Below are positions 25,084 to 37,134 of a stretch of DNA of 64,000 nucleotides, one piece after another. The DNA is from Psilocybe azurescens (Eukaryota; Basidiomycota; Agaricomycetes; Agaricales; Agrocybaceae). Location: positions 744,001-808,000 of the forward strand of contig JAJIRX010000648.1 in NCBI GenBank assembly GCA_023853785.1. Reading direction: 5' to 3'. Position 1 is the first letter of the stretch. Each line of letters starts with the position of its first letter. The position numbers were made by a program, and so were the translations under genes. Under the pieces are notes generated by a model. The model searched no databases. It saw only the letters and a program-made list of their open reading frames with translations, and was not told where the DNA came from.

Positions 25084-26336
25084 CTATGTACCATCAACAT
25101 CTTCTGCTTCTAACCTACCCAATTCAAATTCAGTAGTTCTGGATCTGTGATAGTCTCCACTGGTATATAATAAACGGGGTTCACCGTATACTTGGGGTTC
25201 ATACGAGGTCCGTGAGAGAGGGTTTGACCAGAACAGAAGATAGGAAAGCAATGCAGATGTGCAGCCCAACAAGCTACCAACAATGACATCTTCCTTATGA
25301 TGGCGCTACTGGAAGGTTAGTACGAAGAATGACAAAAAGTAACTATACTGGGAGTACTGACGTAGTCTTGGATCCGCGTCACTGCGACATGCGCTGCCCA
25401 AAAGATTGGGAGGAGGGTGAGAAAGAAAGAAAGCATACGACTCGAGAGAAAACTATGGGGAGATTTAGGGACACTAAAACACCAAGCGGCTGTCTGACCG
25501 GCGATCCAAAGTGACAGAAAGAGCATCCCTGCAAATGCAGTCGACGAATGGCCTGACGGAAATGACTTTCGTCCGTCAAGTATCTTATGGCTATTGCTAA
25601 TGCTGGAGAATTGGATTGTGTTCCAAGACTGCTGCATAGTAACTTACCCAGTGCATTCTTCAAGTACATTGTCCCATCTACACCTGGAAAGAAAGTCCGG
25701 TCTTAGTCGACCTGCCGGGGGTCACGAAGTCAGATGTGTAAAATTGGCTGATTTTTGAATTTGCACTGACCAACACTGTGCTTGAATACCTCTGTTACAA
25801 GCCGTGCCAGGCCTCTGTTTGATTTCAATACTATTCTCTGGACTTAAATACAGGCAGAGAAACACACCTAGAAGTAAACAGACCTATTGCGCCGTGATGT
25901 ATCACTAGAAGAGAGTGCTTGACGCATCCTACCACCACAAAAACTAGTAATGGGCCAAAAGAGCAATGGAGTTATTCAACCAAGATTCAACTCTGCCATT
26001 CATTGTTAGTAACCACACATTGAAGTTTGGATGCCGCAGACGAGAATAGGGAATATTCGAATGACGTACTGATCTTTTTTGTGAGGATGACTGATTTCTG
26101 GATCCGAAATCTTGAAGTCCCTTTTATAAACGGGGGAGGCAGACACAGAATATGAAAGTAGCCAGATTAGACCAACAACTATCCTGAAGTTAAGCAAGTA
26201 TATCAAATTAATTAACGAACACAAGGTACGGTTATAAGTGTTCAAATACTTGCCAATCCACTAGATAAGACCTATTCACCCATATCAGAGCATCCTGGCC
26301 ATAATAGCGGTCAATTGTCGACCTGAGACGCGACAT
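25084..26336 (-). CDS. PAP2 lipid phosphate phosphatase (Dpp1/Lpp1-like)
   Basis: This is a multi-pass membrane enzyme that dephosphorylates lipids such as phosphatidate or diacylglycerol pyrophosphate. The three PAP2 motifs are visible: KHSVGRLRP (K-x6-RP), SFPSGHSSTAF (PSGH) and TRIQDYRHHKEDV (R-x5-H-x3-D). The N-terminus MSRLRSTIDRYYG leads to a first helix (WIVVGLIWLLSYSVSAS). The first intron uses a GC donor (TTG|GCAAGT, at 26253-26252). Another intron follows GLFTSR. A base is missing in the GGG run 25952-25954, where ALLAPLLVFVVVG should read through. The C-terminal tail is hydrophilic. The stop lies 43 bp from the CID gene stop, a tight convergent pair; it is divergent from DNMT5, with 174 bp between starts. 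Confidence 0.87.
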
Positions 26337-26510
26337 TGCAGAGGTTTACTTCAACGTAATGACAGAGAAGGGATCGATTGGCTTGATTTGGGCTGGATGG
26401 TACTTTGAACCGGCTCAGTTCAACTTTTTGTGACTGTGACGTGACTATTCGCGTCAAGTTACAAGTTGGGATTTATATTTGTCAGTGATCCTCTTTCTTT
26501 ATAGCCCCTC
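26337..26510. promoter_or_regulatory. 174-bp divergent promoter, PAP2 and DNMT5
   Basis: The two start codons are 174 bp apart with opposite orientation, so both core promoters must share this interval. No consensus TATA was seen in either direction; a TTTATATTTG stretch near 26471 is the best candidate for DNMT5. Confidence 0.45.
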
Positions 26511-29500
26511 ATGGCTAAAGAAAAACCAACAAAGTCGCGACCTCGAGGTCAAAAATCTATCGCATCTTTCTTCAGTGGCGATAGCAAGAAGAAGAAGCAA
26601 GCGACCCCTCCTCCAGACACAGACAATGTTTCCGAATCCGCGAACGAAACCCAAATCGACGATGTTGAAGAAGATGTCTCAATGGCTGAAGAACAGTCTT
26701 CAGATGTGGATATGGACGCGCCAGCCGTCCCTGCTAAGAAAAACCCCCAAGTCATCTGCACCTGATACTTCCGACTTCCCACCCATCAATGATATCCCGG
26801 CCATCTTCGATGACCTCGTTAGTCACATACCCCAAATCAAGGACGTTGCAGAACACGTCCAAGGCCGGAAATTACGCGTCGCGACAATGTGCTCGGGAAC
26901 GGAATCACCTCTTCTTGCTCTAGAATTAGTGCAAAAATCGATACTCGATCAACACGGGCTTAACTTTGACATTGAACACGTTTTTTCGTGCGAAATCGAG
27001 CCATTCAAACAAGCGTATATTGAACGCAACTTTCACCCACCCCTCTTGTTTCGTGACGTATGTGAATTGGGTGATGAAGAAGCGTAAGTTTCCTTCAAAG
27101 CGCGAGTTTTGTTTGCTGACATATAATTCATTCGCAGCCACACAGCTTATGGCGCACTGGCACCTGTGCCAGGCGATGTCGACATCTTGATTGCGGGAAC
27201 CTCTTGTGTGGATTATTCAAACCTGAATACTCAGAAACAAGATATCGACGCCAACGGGGAGTCAGGTCGTACATTTCGTGGCATGATGTCCTGGGTTAAA
27301 CAGCATCGTCCACCAATTGTCATCCTCGAAAATGTGTGCTCAGCGCCCTGGGACAGGGTCAAAGAGTACTTTGAACACAACGGATACAGCGCTGAGTTTT
27401 CTCGCGTGGACACGAAGGCCTATTATATTCCTCACACGAGAACGAGAGTTTATCTCATTGCCGTGAACAAGAAAGGTTCTTCAATCCCCAAGAAGTGGAA
27501 ACAATGGGTAGTCTCCGAGCTGAAGCGGCCCGCATCTTCCACGCTAGATGCGTTTTTATTACCTTCAGATGATCCTCGTATCCACCAAGCTCGCCAAAAG
27601 CTCGTCCAGGAGAGCTACGGAGCCCTTGATCGTCGAACAGGCAGAACTGACTGGGGACGATGTGAGTCTCGTCATCAGCGAGCAAGGCTGGAAGAAGCCT
27701 TAGGTGGAAAGCGTCCTCTTACCAGTTGGGAAGAAGGTAAGCCTGTAAAAATGTGTAGCTGATGCATGAACTTACCTATTCTTAGGCGGCTTTTGTAAGC
27801 TCCCCGACTTTGCTTGGAATGATTGGGGTGTTGGTCAAGTTGAGCGTGTTTGGGATCTTATGGACATCAGTCTATTGCGATCTGCAACGAAAGGTGTAGA
27901 CCCTTCTTACAAAACGTGAGTTGTCTCTTCAACATCAAAATACGGGTGCAGGCTAATTTTTTGAACAGACAGGTTTGGAATCTTTCGCAAAACGTCGACC
28001 GTACCATTGGATCAAATAAAGTTGGCATCTGTCCCTGTCTCACCCCATCCATGATCCCTTATATCACCAATCGTGGCGGTCCGATGGTGGGGCTGGAGGC
28101 ATTATCCATGCAGGGCCTGCCAGTTGATAAACTCCTCCTAACACGCGAAACCGAGGACCAGTTGGCTGACTTAGCTGGTAATGCCATGTCGACAACGGTT
28201 GTTGGGGCGTGTATTTTAGCTGCACTTGTAACCGCGAAGAGCTTGCTCAAAGCGGGCAGTGATTCCGAAACGTACGAATACAAATACACTGGCGAAGCCC
28301 TTGACGTGGAAGAAGTGACGCCGTCAGTAAATGTCCCAGCACCTCGGGAGATGGTTTCATCGAGCAGCGTGGTTGGCGAAGAAAACTTAATCCAGAAGCC
28401 TCTTGACCTATCGAATACTGAGGTGCTATCATTCTCAGAACTTTTAGAAAATGCGGAGAAGAGCAAACGTTTGTGCTCTTGCGAAGGTCGCATAGACATG
28501 AGGACGAGACCACTCTTTCGCTGCAAAGATTGTGGAAGTTCTTTCTGCCAGAAATGTGGTGGCCGACCTGAACACAACCCTGAACCAATTAGCAACGCCC
28601 ATTCTACTCGTGTTCATCCATCCCAGTTTTCGAAGACACTGAAATCAACTCTTCCTATGTGCATATCACTTGTGACTGTCGATCAAGACCTGCTCAATAA
28701 ATTGCGAAAGGAGGAAAAAACATCTATCCCGGAGTCTCGGTGGTCGTCTTGGACTGAAGCCGTGTTGCGAGCCAGTAAATCCGAGCTTCGTTTCGTCGAA
28801 CTCAAGAGGCAAGAAGTCTGGACTGCCATTTACCAATCCCCTGCTGGTACCTTGGAGCTAGAGCTACACCCAAAGCAGCCAGAATGGCGTCTCTATGCAC
28901 AACCTGAAGCGGACGAACCTGCAAATGCGGAGATCCGTCAAATTCTTCAATATCCAGTTGGCCGATTCATCTGCACAGACAATTTACTTGAAGGGAAGTG
29001 GCAATTTGCTTTCCCGTGTCGATCATCCATCCCTGTGAAGATTCAAGGTGTCGGCGAACTCGTACCTTCTTGGGAAGCCCGTTTAGGACTTTTGGGAGAA
29101 GAATTTAAGAACAAGCTGGTTTTCTCGAAGGTGAAGATAACCGTGCCACATGCCGATATCAAAACATTGGACCGCGATATATCTGGCATATACGAACTTC
29201 TCGACAAATGCGGAACTGCCAATGGAGCTTTACACCGAAAAATCGAGCCGGATGGCACAGATTTACCTCCGTTGTTTATGTTGTTCGATCCCCACCGCAC
29301 GGACGACTCAGAGGATTGCTTCGTTTTCTCGATCAGTACTCGAAGACTCGAGTATCAAGAATGCAGGCCTATTGTCTGCAAGCTTGATCCGACATGGAGA
29401 CAATCAAGCAAAGACGAAGAAGAGATCGTTTCCTGTCATTTGCCCTTTAAATGGATTTCAGCAAGTTCTGTGCATCTCGAGGTATGTCGATTTCCACTTT

Positions 29501-32500
29501 GTTTTTTTACACTTTGTGCTGAACCCTATTTTAGGCATCCGCGGGGCAGAATGCCACCTTCGGTGTCCCAGGGACAACCTTGGATATCCCTGTTTCGAAC
29601 GATGCATGTTGTGATGCCTATGCATTGTTAACATGCAGTGTTTCCTTGAGGGGGCAGGCTGGTCCTGAGTGGCCGCAAGGAACATGGGTGGACGTTGACA
29701 AGATCCATGAGCGAAGTACTTTCAAGGCTCTAGCTTGGCTGTTGGAACGTATTCGCCACGTTGATGAAAGCTTTCGGTCTTGGCAAACTATCGATTCCAT
29801 CGGCGATCACTCCAATTGTGAACGATGTGCTCCTGTCGCCCCTCACTTACGCTGGATGTCAAAAAACAAGAAAATGATTGCTGTAGAAGATCCTGTACAA
29901 GCAGGAGAATACGAGCGACGGCTCAAAGGACGACCTGCTCCATTTGTCACGCAGCTCAAATTGGGAGAAGATGGCGTTGGAATGGTCAGAGTAGGCGTAA
30001 ACATTCCTTCACTGTTACATCGCGCACTTCATCGCCTTCCCACAAAGAATCGTAATGGTCAAGTCACTATGACATGGCGCCTAGATACCAGTTTTATTCC
30101 TGCGGCCAATTCAAGTTTCCCAAAGTTCTCGATTATGAGCAACAAACGCGACAACGAGCATGCTCAACCACCGAGCTTCAAATTACCGCTTCGGAAGGAG
30201 CAGCTTCGATCCCTCGACTGGATGATTCGTCAGGAATTCCCTGATGCCCCTCCCTTTATCGAGGAGGAAATTTCGGAGGCGATTCTTGACCCTCTTGGCT
30301 GGAGAGCAGAAGGTCGCGCTCAACGACCTGTACACGTTAGAGGTGGTGTTCTCGCTGATCAGGTTGGTTACGGGAAGACGGCAATTACTTTGGGTCTTAT
30401 AGACTGCACCGCAAAAAGTGTAGCAAAAGAGTTTGCCAAGAAAGGTCAGATCCCAGGCAAGGTGCACGTCAAAGGTACCCTCATCGTTGTTCCTCCCCAT
30501 CTTACGAGGCAATGGGCCTCCGAGGTCAAGAAATTCACCAACAAACGATTCGAGGTCCTTGTGATATCTACCGTTTCCAACCTCAATTCGACCTCAATTC
30601 AAGATATTCAAAATGCGGACATTATCGTGGTTGCTTCTAATATTTTCAAGAGTAACGTATATCTCGACAACCTTCAGCTGCTGGCAGGCGCAGGAGACTT
30701 GCCTCCCAAAGAAGGACGTCATTTCAATGCCCAATTGGAAAAGACTCTGGGTTCATTGAAAAGTCAGGTCGATCGCCTCCAGGACAAAGGGTCTTCAGAG
30801 GTTTTGAAGGAGATCAAAGGCGCTCAAAAACGGAGTAAGCCAGCTTCCACCATTCCGCATACTTGAACATCTGTCTTGATGATTCTGATAACTTTGTTTA
30901 GTTGAAGAGGAAATAGCCGCAGCTGCGCTTGTCGTTAGCAAGCGACTGAAAGGAAAGTCGTATCGTGATGCAGCAGACCGCAAGCAAGGGAAGTCGCGGT
31001 GGAAATCCAACCACAGCAGCCTAAAGCCAAAACTAAAGCAGAGCCAAAGCCGGCCACGAAACGAGAAGTCGAATCCCCACAGATGATGGTAGCCAAACCC
31101 ACTCCCTCGGGACGCATCGTGGAAGTAGTAATCCCAAGATCTCAGCATTCTTCCGTCAAGAGTCGCCAGAGCTCTTCTCCGTCTTCAGCTGACGACAAGG
31201 ATAGTGATTCGGAAGAAATTGGGAAGAAGCGCAAGCGACGCGCTGCTATCAAAACTGTCGTGATTATATCCGACGACGAACAGGATTCGGCCAGCGAAGT
31301 TCCCACCAAGAAAGCGATTAGGAGTAGAGGCTTAAAGGCATCCACAGCTGCTGCCACGAAGAAACGGAAGATTGCAAAGAGAGACTCCTCGCCGTCTTCT
31401 GATTACCAAGGCAGTTCGTCTGAAGACGAAACTTCAGATGCAGAGTCGGAGTTTGATGAAGAAGAAGATATCCCAAAGAGCAAATCGAAGGCCAAAGGAA
31501 AAACTAAAGCTGTCCCGAAAGCGAAGTCGACAGGCCGTTCGAAGGCATCCATAATCGTTGACGATTCGGAAGAAACTAGCAACGATGATGACATGGACGT
31601 CGACGAGCCGGAAACGAAGCCAGTCAAGAAGGCCGCTAAGCGTAAGGCAGCTGATAATGCTGAGCGTCCTGCAAAGAAACCTAAGAGGGCTGATAGTGAT
31701 CCTTGGAAACTCGGGTCAAGGGCTGTTCAAGGCGAATGGACTTTTATGCAGGCGCCTCCATTTGAGATGTTCCACTTTGCTCGAGTGGTTGTCGACGAGT
31801 ACACTTACCTTGACGGAAAAGTACACTCGTTGGTAACCAACCTGACGGCCGAGCGTAAGTGGGTACTCTCTGGTACACCACCAATTCACGATTTTGGGGC
31901 TCTGAAAACGATATCTGCCTTTTTGGACATCCATCTTGGAGTTGACGATGATGGCGAAGGACAGTCGGCTGAAGTAAAAAAACGCCGTCGGGAGCAAACA
32001 GGTATGCATGCCATTTATTAGACTCTGGTTGTGACTGATTTGCCTGCCCAGCCGTTGAACGTTTCCATTCCTTCCGCGAAGTTCACAGCGTACAATGGCA
32101 TGCTCATAGACACACTATTGGCCAAGTTTTCCTGGACCAATTCGTTCGCCAAGTAAGTCTAAAGCATATTGTCGGTTGCTGGTTTTGCATAATTAACAAC
32201 GTGCTAGAACATTGCAGAGATTGATGAAATCCCATGGACTAACTATGTTGAAACCATCGTCCTGCCGGCTGCAGAACGTGCTATTTATCTTGAACTGGAG
32301 CATCATCTGCGTTCCCTTGACATGACGATCAAACGAGGAAAAAAGACTGAAAGTGATAGGGAACGGCGACTAGCGCAATCACTGGGCGAGAGCAAGTAAG
32401 TCAGTTTTATATTTTATTGTACTGTTCTTACGAACCATTTCAGATCTGCCGAGGAAGCTTTGCTCAAACGGTGCTCTCATTTCGACTTGGAAACGTCAAA

Positions 32501-33675
32501 CGAGAACGCGATGAAGGCCTGTGATGTTATTGTTCAAGAGCGCCAGAAGCAGTTGGACCAGTGCAAAACTGATTTACTGAAGGCCATGAAAGAGGGTGTC
32601 AAGCGCGAGAAAAGCCTTGGAAATACTGGCCAAGAGTCTATGTTCATTGAATATGTGCGCATCTCAAGGACAGAAGGCATCGACGACAAAGAGTCAACGG
32701 ACATCGTCGTCGAGTTGCTCGATGAGGCTGGTGCAGGAGCACCGAAGACGAAGGCCAAGACGCAAGACGTTCCTCTCTCGGAAAAGACGAAGGCACTCAT
32801 TTGGGAGCACCGCGAAAAAACACACGAGATTAGGCGCATTACGAAAGAATTGGTCGGCCGTGTCAGATCATTGCGATACTTCACTGTTGTACGCGATTTA
32901 CAAAAGCAGACTGACCATCCCATTAAGGTCTCCTGCCCGGGCTGCCAGAGGGAGAAGCTTCCCCTCGACGAAGTCGCAGTGCTTTCATCTTGTGGCCATA
33001 TGGGCTGTCTCACTTGCGTCAAAAGTTGTGCCGAGAAAGAGGAATGTGTTTACGCAGCGCTGGGCCAATGCAAAGCTGCGGCTCGTGTACTTAATGTCGT
33101 TAAAGCAGAAACTCTTGGAGTTGACGATGAAGAGCGCCATGGCAAAGGGCGTCACTTCGGTATGAAGCTCGAGAAAGTGGTGGATCTGATCAAGTAAGTA
33201 CCGACTTATTGTTTCTAATATATAAAAACGCAAGCTTATACCACCTGACAGGAAACGAGTCCCGAAGGACGAACGTGTTCTGGTCTTCGTCCAGTTTCCA
33301 GACTTGATGAAGAAAGTTGCGGAAGCTTTTACAGAACATGGTATCAAGTATCTCGAAATCAAAGGATCGGCTAATGCGAAGAGTAAGAACCTTGAACAAT
33401 TCCAAAACGAGAGCAAGGAACGCGTTTTATTGCTCAACGTCATGGACGAAAGTGCTAGCGGCGCCAATCTTACTTCCGCTAATCATGCGATCTTCCTTTC
33501 TCCACTCCTAGCACCATCCCAGGAGATTTACACCGCATGTGAAACCCAAGCCGTCGGACGATTGGTACGGTATGGACAGACGAAGCATGTCAATGTGTGG
33601 AGGTTCTTGACAAGTGATACGATCGATGAGGAGATTTATGAGCAGAGGAAGAAGGCCCTCGCTCAGTCTGCTTAA
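26511..33675 (+). CDS. DNMT5: DNMT5-type DNA cytosine methyltransferase with RING and SNF2 ATPase
   Basis: Ten exons (26511-27083, 27137-27736, 27786-27915, 27969-29481, 29535-30834, 30902-32001, 32052-32152, 32208-32395, 32444-33193, 33252-33675) give about 2,225 residues. DNMT5 is an ATP-dependent maintenance CpG methyltransferase in fungi and algae. In order: a PIP-box-like QKSIASFF (residues 14-21); methyltransferase motif I (ATMCSGTESPL, ~125), motif IV with the catalytic Cys (GTSCVDYSNLN, ~212), ENV motif VI (~255) and motif X (LAGNAMSTTVVG, ~502); a Cys-rich finger (CSCEG, CKDCGSSFCQKCGG, ~605-632); the SNF2 ATPase (VLADQVGYGKT, ~1208); a low-complexity insert; VVVDEYTYL (~1665) and WVLSGTPP; a RING (CPGCQ, SCGHMGC, ~2000); and helicase C (AVGRLVRYGQTKHVNVWRF). 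One base too many at the A5/C5 run 26739-26748 and one too few near 30994 break the frame. No chromodomain is seen. Confidence 0.93.
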
Positions 33676-33889
33676 AATAATTTCGTTTCGTTTTTTGTTT
33701 TTGTTTAGCTTTACTATCTGTTGTGTTATTTGTTTTCTGGACGTACACATATTATAATCGTACACATTTCATCTCGTTCATGCCACGTTTCTGTCCAACT
33801 CTATATCTTCCACCGACATCACAACCGTGGCGAATCGTGTCACCGATGACATGGACGAAGCCAACTCTTCGATTGCCATGCAGAACTCA

Positions 33890-34355
33890 TCATTTGCTCG
33901 ACATCACGTAACCTGTAGTGTCTAGAATCTGCTTGCCGCATATCGAACAGAGACCTTTCTTGTAAGCGCAACCTAAAGAGAGAAAGGAAGGTTTAATTCC
34001 GTTTCCTAGAAGCATCTCACTAATGGACATACCATGACAATACTTGGCCTTATTCTGGGTGACCGGTTGCTTGCAATCTTTACATTTGCCTTGATATGGC
34101 TTTTTGTGAGTGTCAGTAAATTTTGCTGATTGCGTCAAAGAAGCCATTGACTTGCCTGGAAACGATTCTTTGAACTACCGGGACGAGATAAAAGCTTATT
34201 TTCTCCGACTTTCCTGGTACCGTCCTTGATGCTTGATGAGCTAGCTGTAAATGGGTCGGGGGCGGCAACTTTAGACAGTTTCTATGGATATGATGAGACT
34301 AACGAAGATTAGGAGAGAACAAAAGACATACGGTTTCACACTTCTTGCAAACCAT
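33890..34355 (-). CDS. CRIPT: CRIPT family zinc-binding protein
   Basis: Four exons: 34332-34355, 34156-34281, 34033-34099 and 33890-33972. The product is about 99 residues. It starts MVCKKCETKLSKVAAPD, has the conserved GENKLLS and SSKNRFQ middle, then KCKDCKQPVTQNKAKYCHGC, AYKKGLCSICGKQILDT, which are the paired CxxC knots of CRIPT. In animals CRIPT binds PDZ domains and is linked to the minor spliceosome; in fungi the role is poorly defined. The second intron uses a GC donor (CAG|GCAAGT, 34155-34154). Its acceptor is an AG after CACAAAA, preceded by a CTGAC branch point. Frame intact, length normal. Confidence 0.9.
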
Positions 34356-35017
34356 GATATAGGGCGCCTAATGGTAGATAAAGGAGAGTGAGAACTTGAA
34401 CCTGGAGACGAACAGGCGACTCTCGATCGCTTTGTCAGCAAGATCGGCAATCTCAAATGGATCTTGTTACCAAAAGTCGCCAAAGTACATACGGCTTCAT
34501 TTTTGACTTCAACTCCATCGTTGCACCTCTAAACAATCAAATAAATACCCTATTCTTCACAAATTTTGTTCAGGATGCTGTTATCCCCATCTCTGGTCTG
34601 CTCTTGCCGTATGGGTACTGACTAGTCAGGCAACTCTGTCCCCGCCATCAGGCTCTTATTGTTGAATTTTTCGCGCTTCTCTCGCGCACCCGACGTAAGT
34701 TTTCCTCATCACTAAACTTTCTACTCCAATTCTAAACTCAATTCCGTTGACATGGCATCCTTTACAAGAAGCTGTGAGACGCGATGCGTTCTCCACAAAA
34801 GAGTTTCGTCTACACAATATCGACAGCATGCCGACGCGCTTTCCAACCGTTTCCTGGTCCTTCAAATCGCGATGCAGATAATACAAACTATGACAATTTT
34901 GTTTCACAAAGATGTGGTCCGACTACAAGATCGCTCAGCAACGGCTTTTTTCTTTTTTTCTTCTTTTTTTTTCTTCGTTGACGAGAGGAGCGGGTATAAA
35001 ATCTTCAAAGATGAAGG
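34356..35017. other. Intergenic with poly-pyrimidine tract and TATA
   Basis: Between CRIPT and the next gene. A long T-rich run lies at about 34947-34976, followed by TATAAAA at 34995-35001. The TATA is only about 20 bp before the start I chose for the next gene, so either the true start is further downstream or the TATA is not the one used. Open frames at 34752-35021 have poor composition and were not called. Confidence 0.45.
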
Positions 35018-36763
35018 ATGAAGCCACCAGTTCAAGATGCCCCACCGACTTACAACTTTCAGACGCTACAGGATCTCCAACGATGTCTTGATGATTATAT
35101 TAGACAAATTAAACCCTGTTACACTGTACAGGACTTGCCAGGTACGCGTCAACTACTCCATTGTCATGATCAAGAACTTACAATGTCTTTAGGCATTTCA
35201 AAGAGTTTATGCTCTTGTCATGGAGTACCAACATCTTCGTTACAAGTTCGAGCTTGCAGTGGTTGGGATGAGAGATGGTCCCGCGTCCTCTTCCACGCGC
35301 TCACCTTTGATAAGACTTCAGGTTTTATTGAGTTACAAGAAAGATTGGCCAAGGCTTAACTGGACCGATGAGCAAAAGATTCGAATTCCTGTTACCGCGA
35401 CACAAGTCAGCGTCTCTGGAGACTTCTTGTACTATGTCGGTGGCCAATCTTTAGACTTGGTGGAACTTCCCTCTTGCCGTACCAATCGTCCTCCTTCTCA
35501 GACTCGCCACCTGAGGTACAACACCAGTCAATCGGACGGCGTCGCAATAGATACCTTACAGTCTCTGATTGTGGCGAGCCAGACGTACAGGTGCATATAT
35601 ATCACATTCCCAATTGCATTTAAACTGACAAACTCAATATACTTAGTGGTGCAGGTGGTCAAATTGGGCTTCGCCTCAAGATTCGTAATTTATGGAACTT
35701 TGACAAGCACCCCAGAGCTTCATCTGCTTACTATGACTGCTCCACTCATGTTACTCAACCAGTCGCGAAGGTCTCTATAGTCATCTCCGGAAATCGTGTC
35801 GTCGTCACTCTCGACTTCATTGGCGGATTAACCAAGCATTTGCTTCTTGACTGGTGTACATTGCAGGCTATGGTCAGTTGATTTTATAGTCTCTTTTCTA
35901 CACGAAGCCAAATGCCTTTTCTCAGTGGCTCGAAGAGCAAGACGTCATTCTTCTCAGCTCGTACTCCCTTCTTGGTATCCGAAAGGTCCACAGCAAGATG
36001 TCCCTCTATCTCTACAACATATATGATATGCGTAACGTGGCCATCGAACGCGAGTTTGAATTACCGGCCATTTGGGCAAGATCCATTATGCGTTTTGGAC
36101 GCAATTCCTCTCCGAATAGCGACTCCTCCGCTCCCTCCAGTGCTCTTTTTTTATTCAGACCCATCTGCCCGCGTTCTACTTCTGACAGCCAAGCAAACGG
36201 GACCCAGCGGTAACGGGATGCACTGGATGTTTATCAACGAATCCTTCTTCAGGCCAACTACTCATGCTGATAGGCGTTCAGTTCCATGGAGCTACTGGAG
36301 CCAATTCTGCCTCATCAAGGACTTTCCTAATTCAACCCTGGTCGACAACCCTCAGGTCGTTGGCAGTCGAGTCATTTATCTCGAAAAGGATGGCACCCAC
36401 TCTAGCCGCGGATATGAACGCTCTCGTTTGAGCATTGTGGACTTTTCGCCCAACGCTGAAGTTACTACCCCACCTACTAGGACATGGACTCTCATTGGCA
36501 AGATGTCCCCCTCCGGCCAAACGAGACTCATCGCGAATTTCCGCCCACCACCACCAATGGGTTGGCAGTCGACCGGATCCATGCTACGGAAGATAATGTC
36601 ATTGTGTTATTGGTGTGTATATGTTGAATCTAACTCCGAAGTCTTTCTAATTCACCTTTATCAGGAAAACCATGGAGACGTGAAACCAGTCAACGTTCTG
36701 ACTTTTGGAGTTCCTACTCCGCGTGCCCCTCGCCACGACGTCCAGTACCTCCCTTCTCACTAG
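35018..36763 (+). CDS. Hypothetical agaricomycete protein, F-box-associated type
   Basis: Assembled from exons starting at 35018 (MKPPVQDAPPTYNFQTLQDL), continuing at about 35211 (AFQRVYALVMEYQHLRYKFE, YKKDWPRLNWTDEQK) and after two more introns (near 35591-35646 and 35873-35927) to a long last exon ending QYLPSH. The pattern of an N-terminal helix, an RW-x-L-N-W-type motif and a long beta-rich C-terminal half resembles the many F-box-containing agaricomycete proteins, but no F-box itself is visible. An upstream exon may be missing. The T7 run at 36146-36152 carries one extra base relative to a continuous frame (SSALFFYSDPSARVLLLTAK). Function unknown; the family likeness is my impression of layout, not a motif match. 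Confidence 0.55.
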
Positions 36764-37134
36764 ACACCTCTGGACAAACAGAAAGAATAAAAAAGAATGA
36801 ACAAAAGAAGAATGAAGAATGAATTTATTCATAATCTCTAACAGGCCGAAGACGCTTCGAAGGACCTTGTATCACAGACAGTGCTTTCAACAGACCTCAG
36901 GCTTTAGTGCTTGCCATTACTCGAATACGACGTTGTATTTTGTTTGTTTGTGTATCCCCTCCCTTGGACCTTTCCTGAACCCACCTTGTATATAGTAAAC
37001 CAGGACTTTCAGACTGTAGTAGATATAAGCTTTGTGTGCGATCTCCGTGATAAAGATATAACCCATAAATACCGTCTACTCTTTACCCTTGTATAACTCT
37101 ATCTCCGACTTGTTCCATTTCAATTGTATCCATA
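36764..37134. other. Intergenic between convergent genes
   Basis: Short 3' flanks of the hypothetical gene and the EFM7-like gene. No coding signal. Confidence 0.6.
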
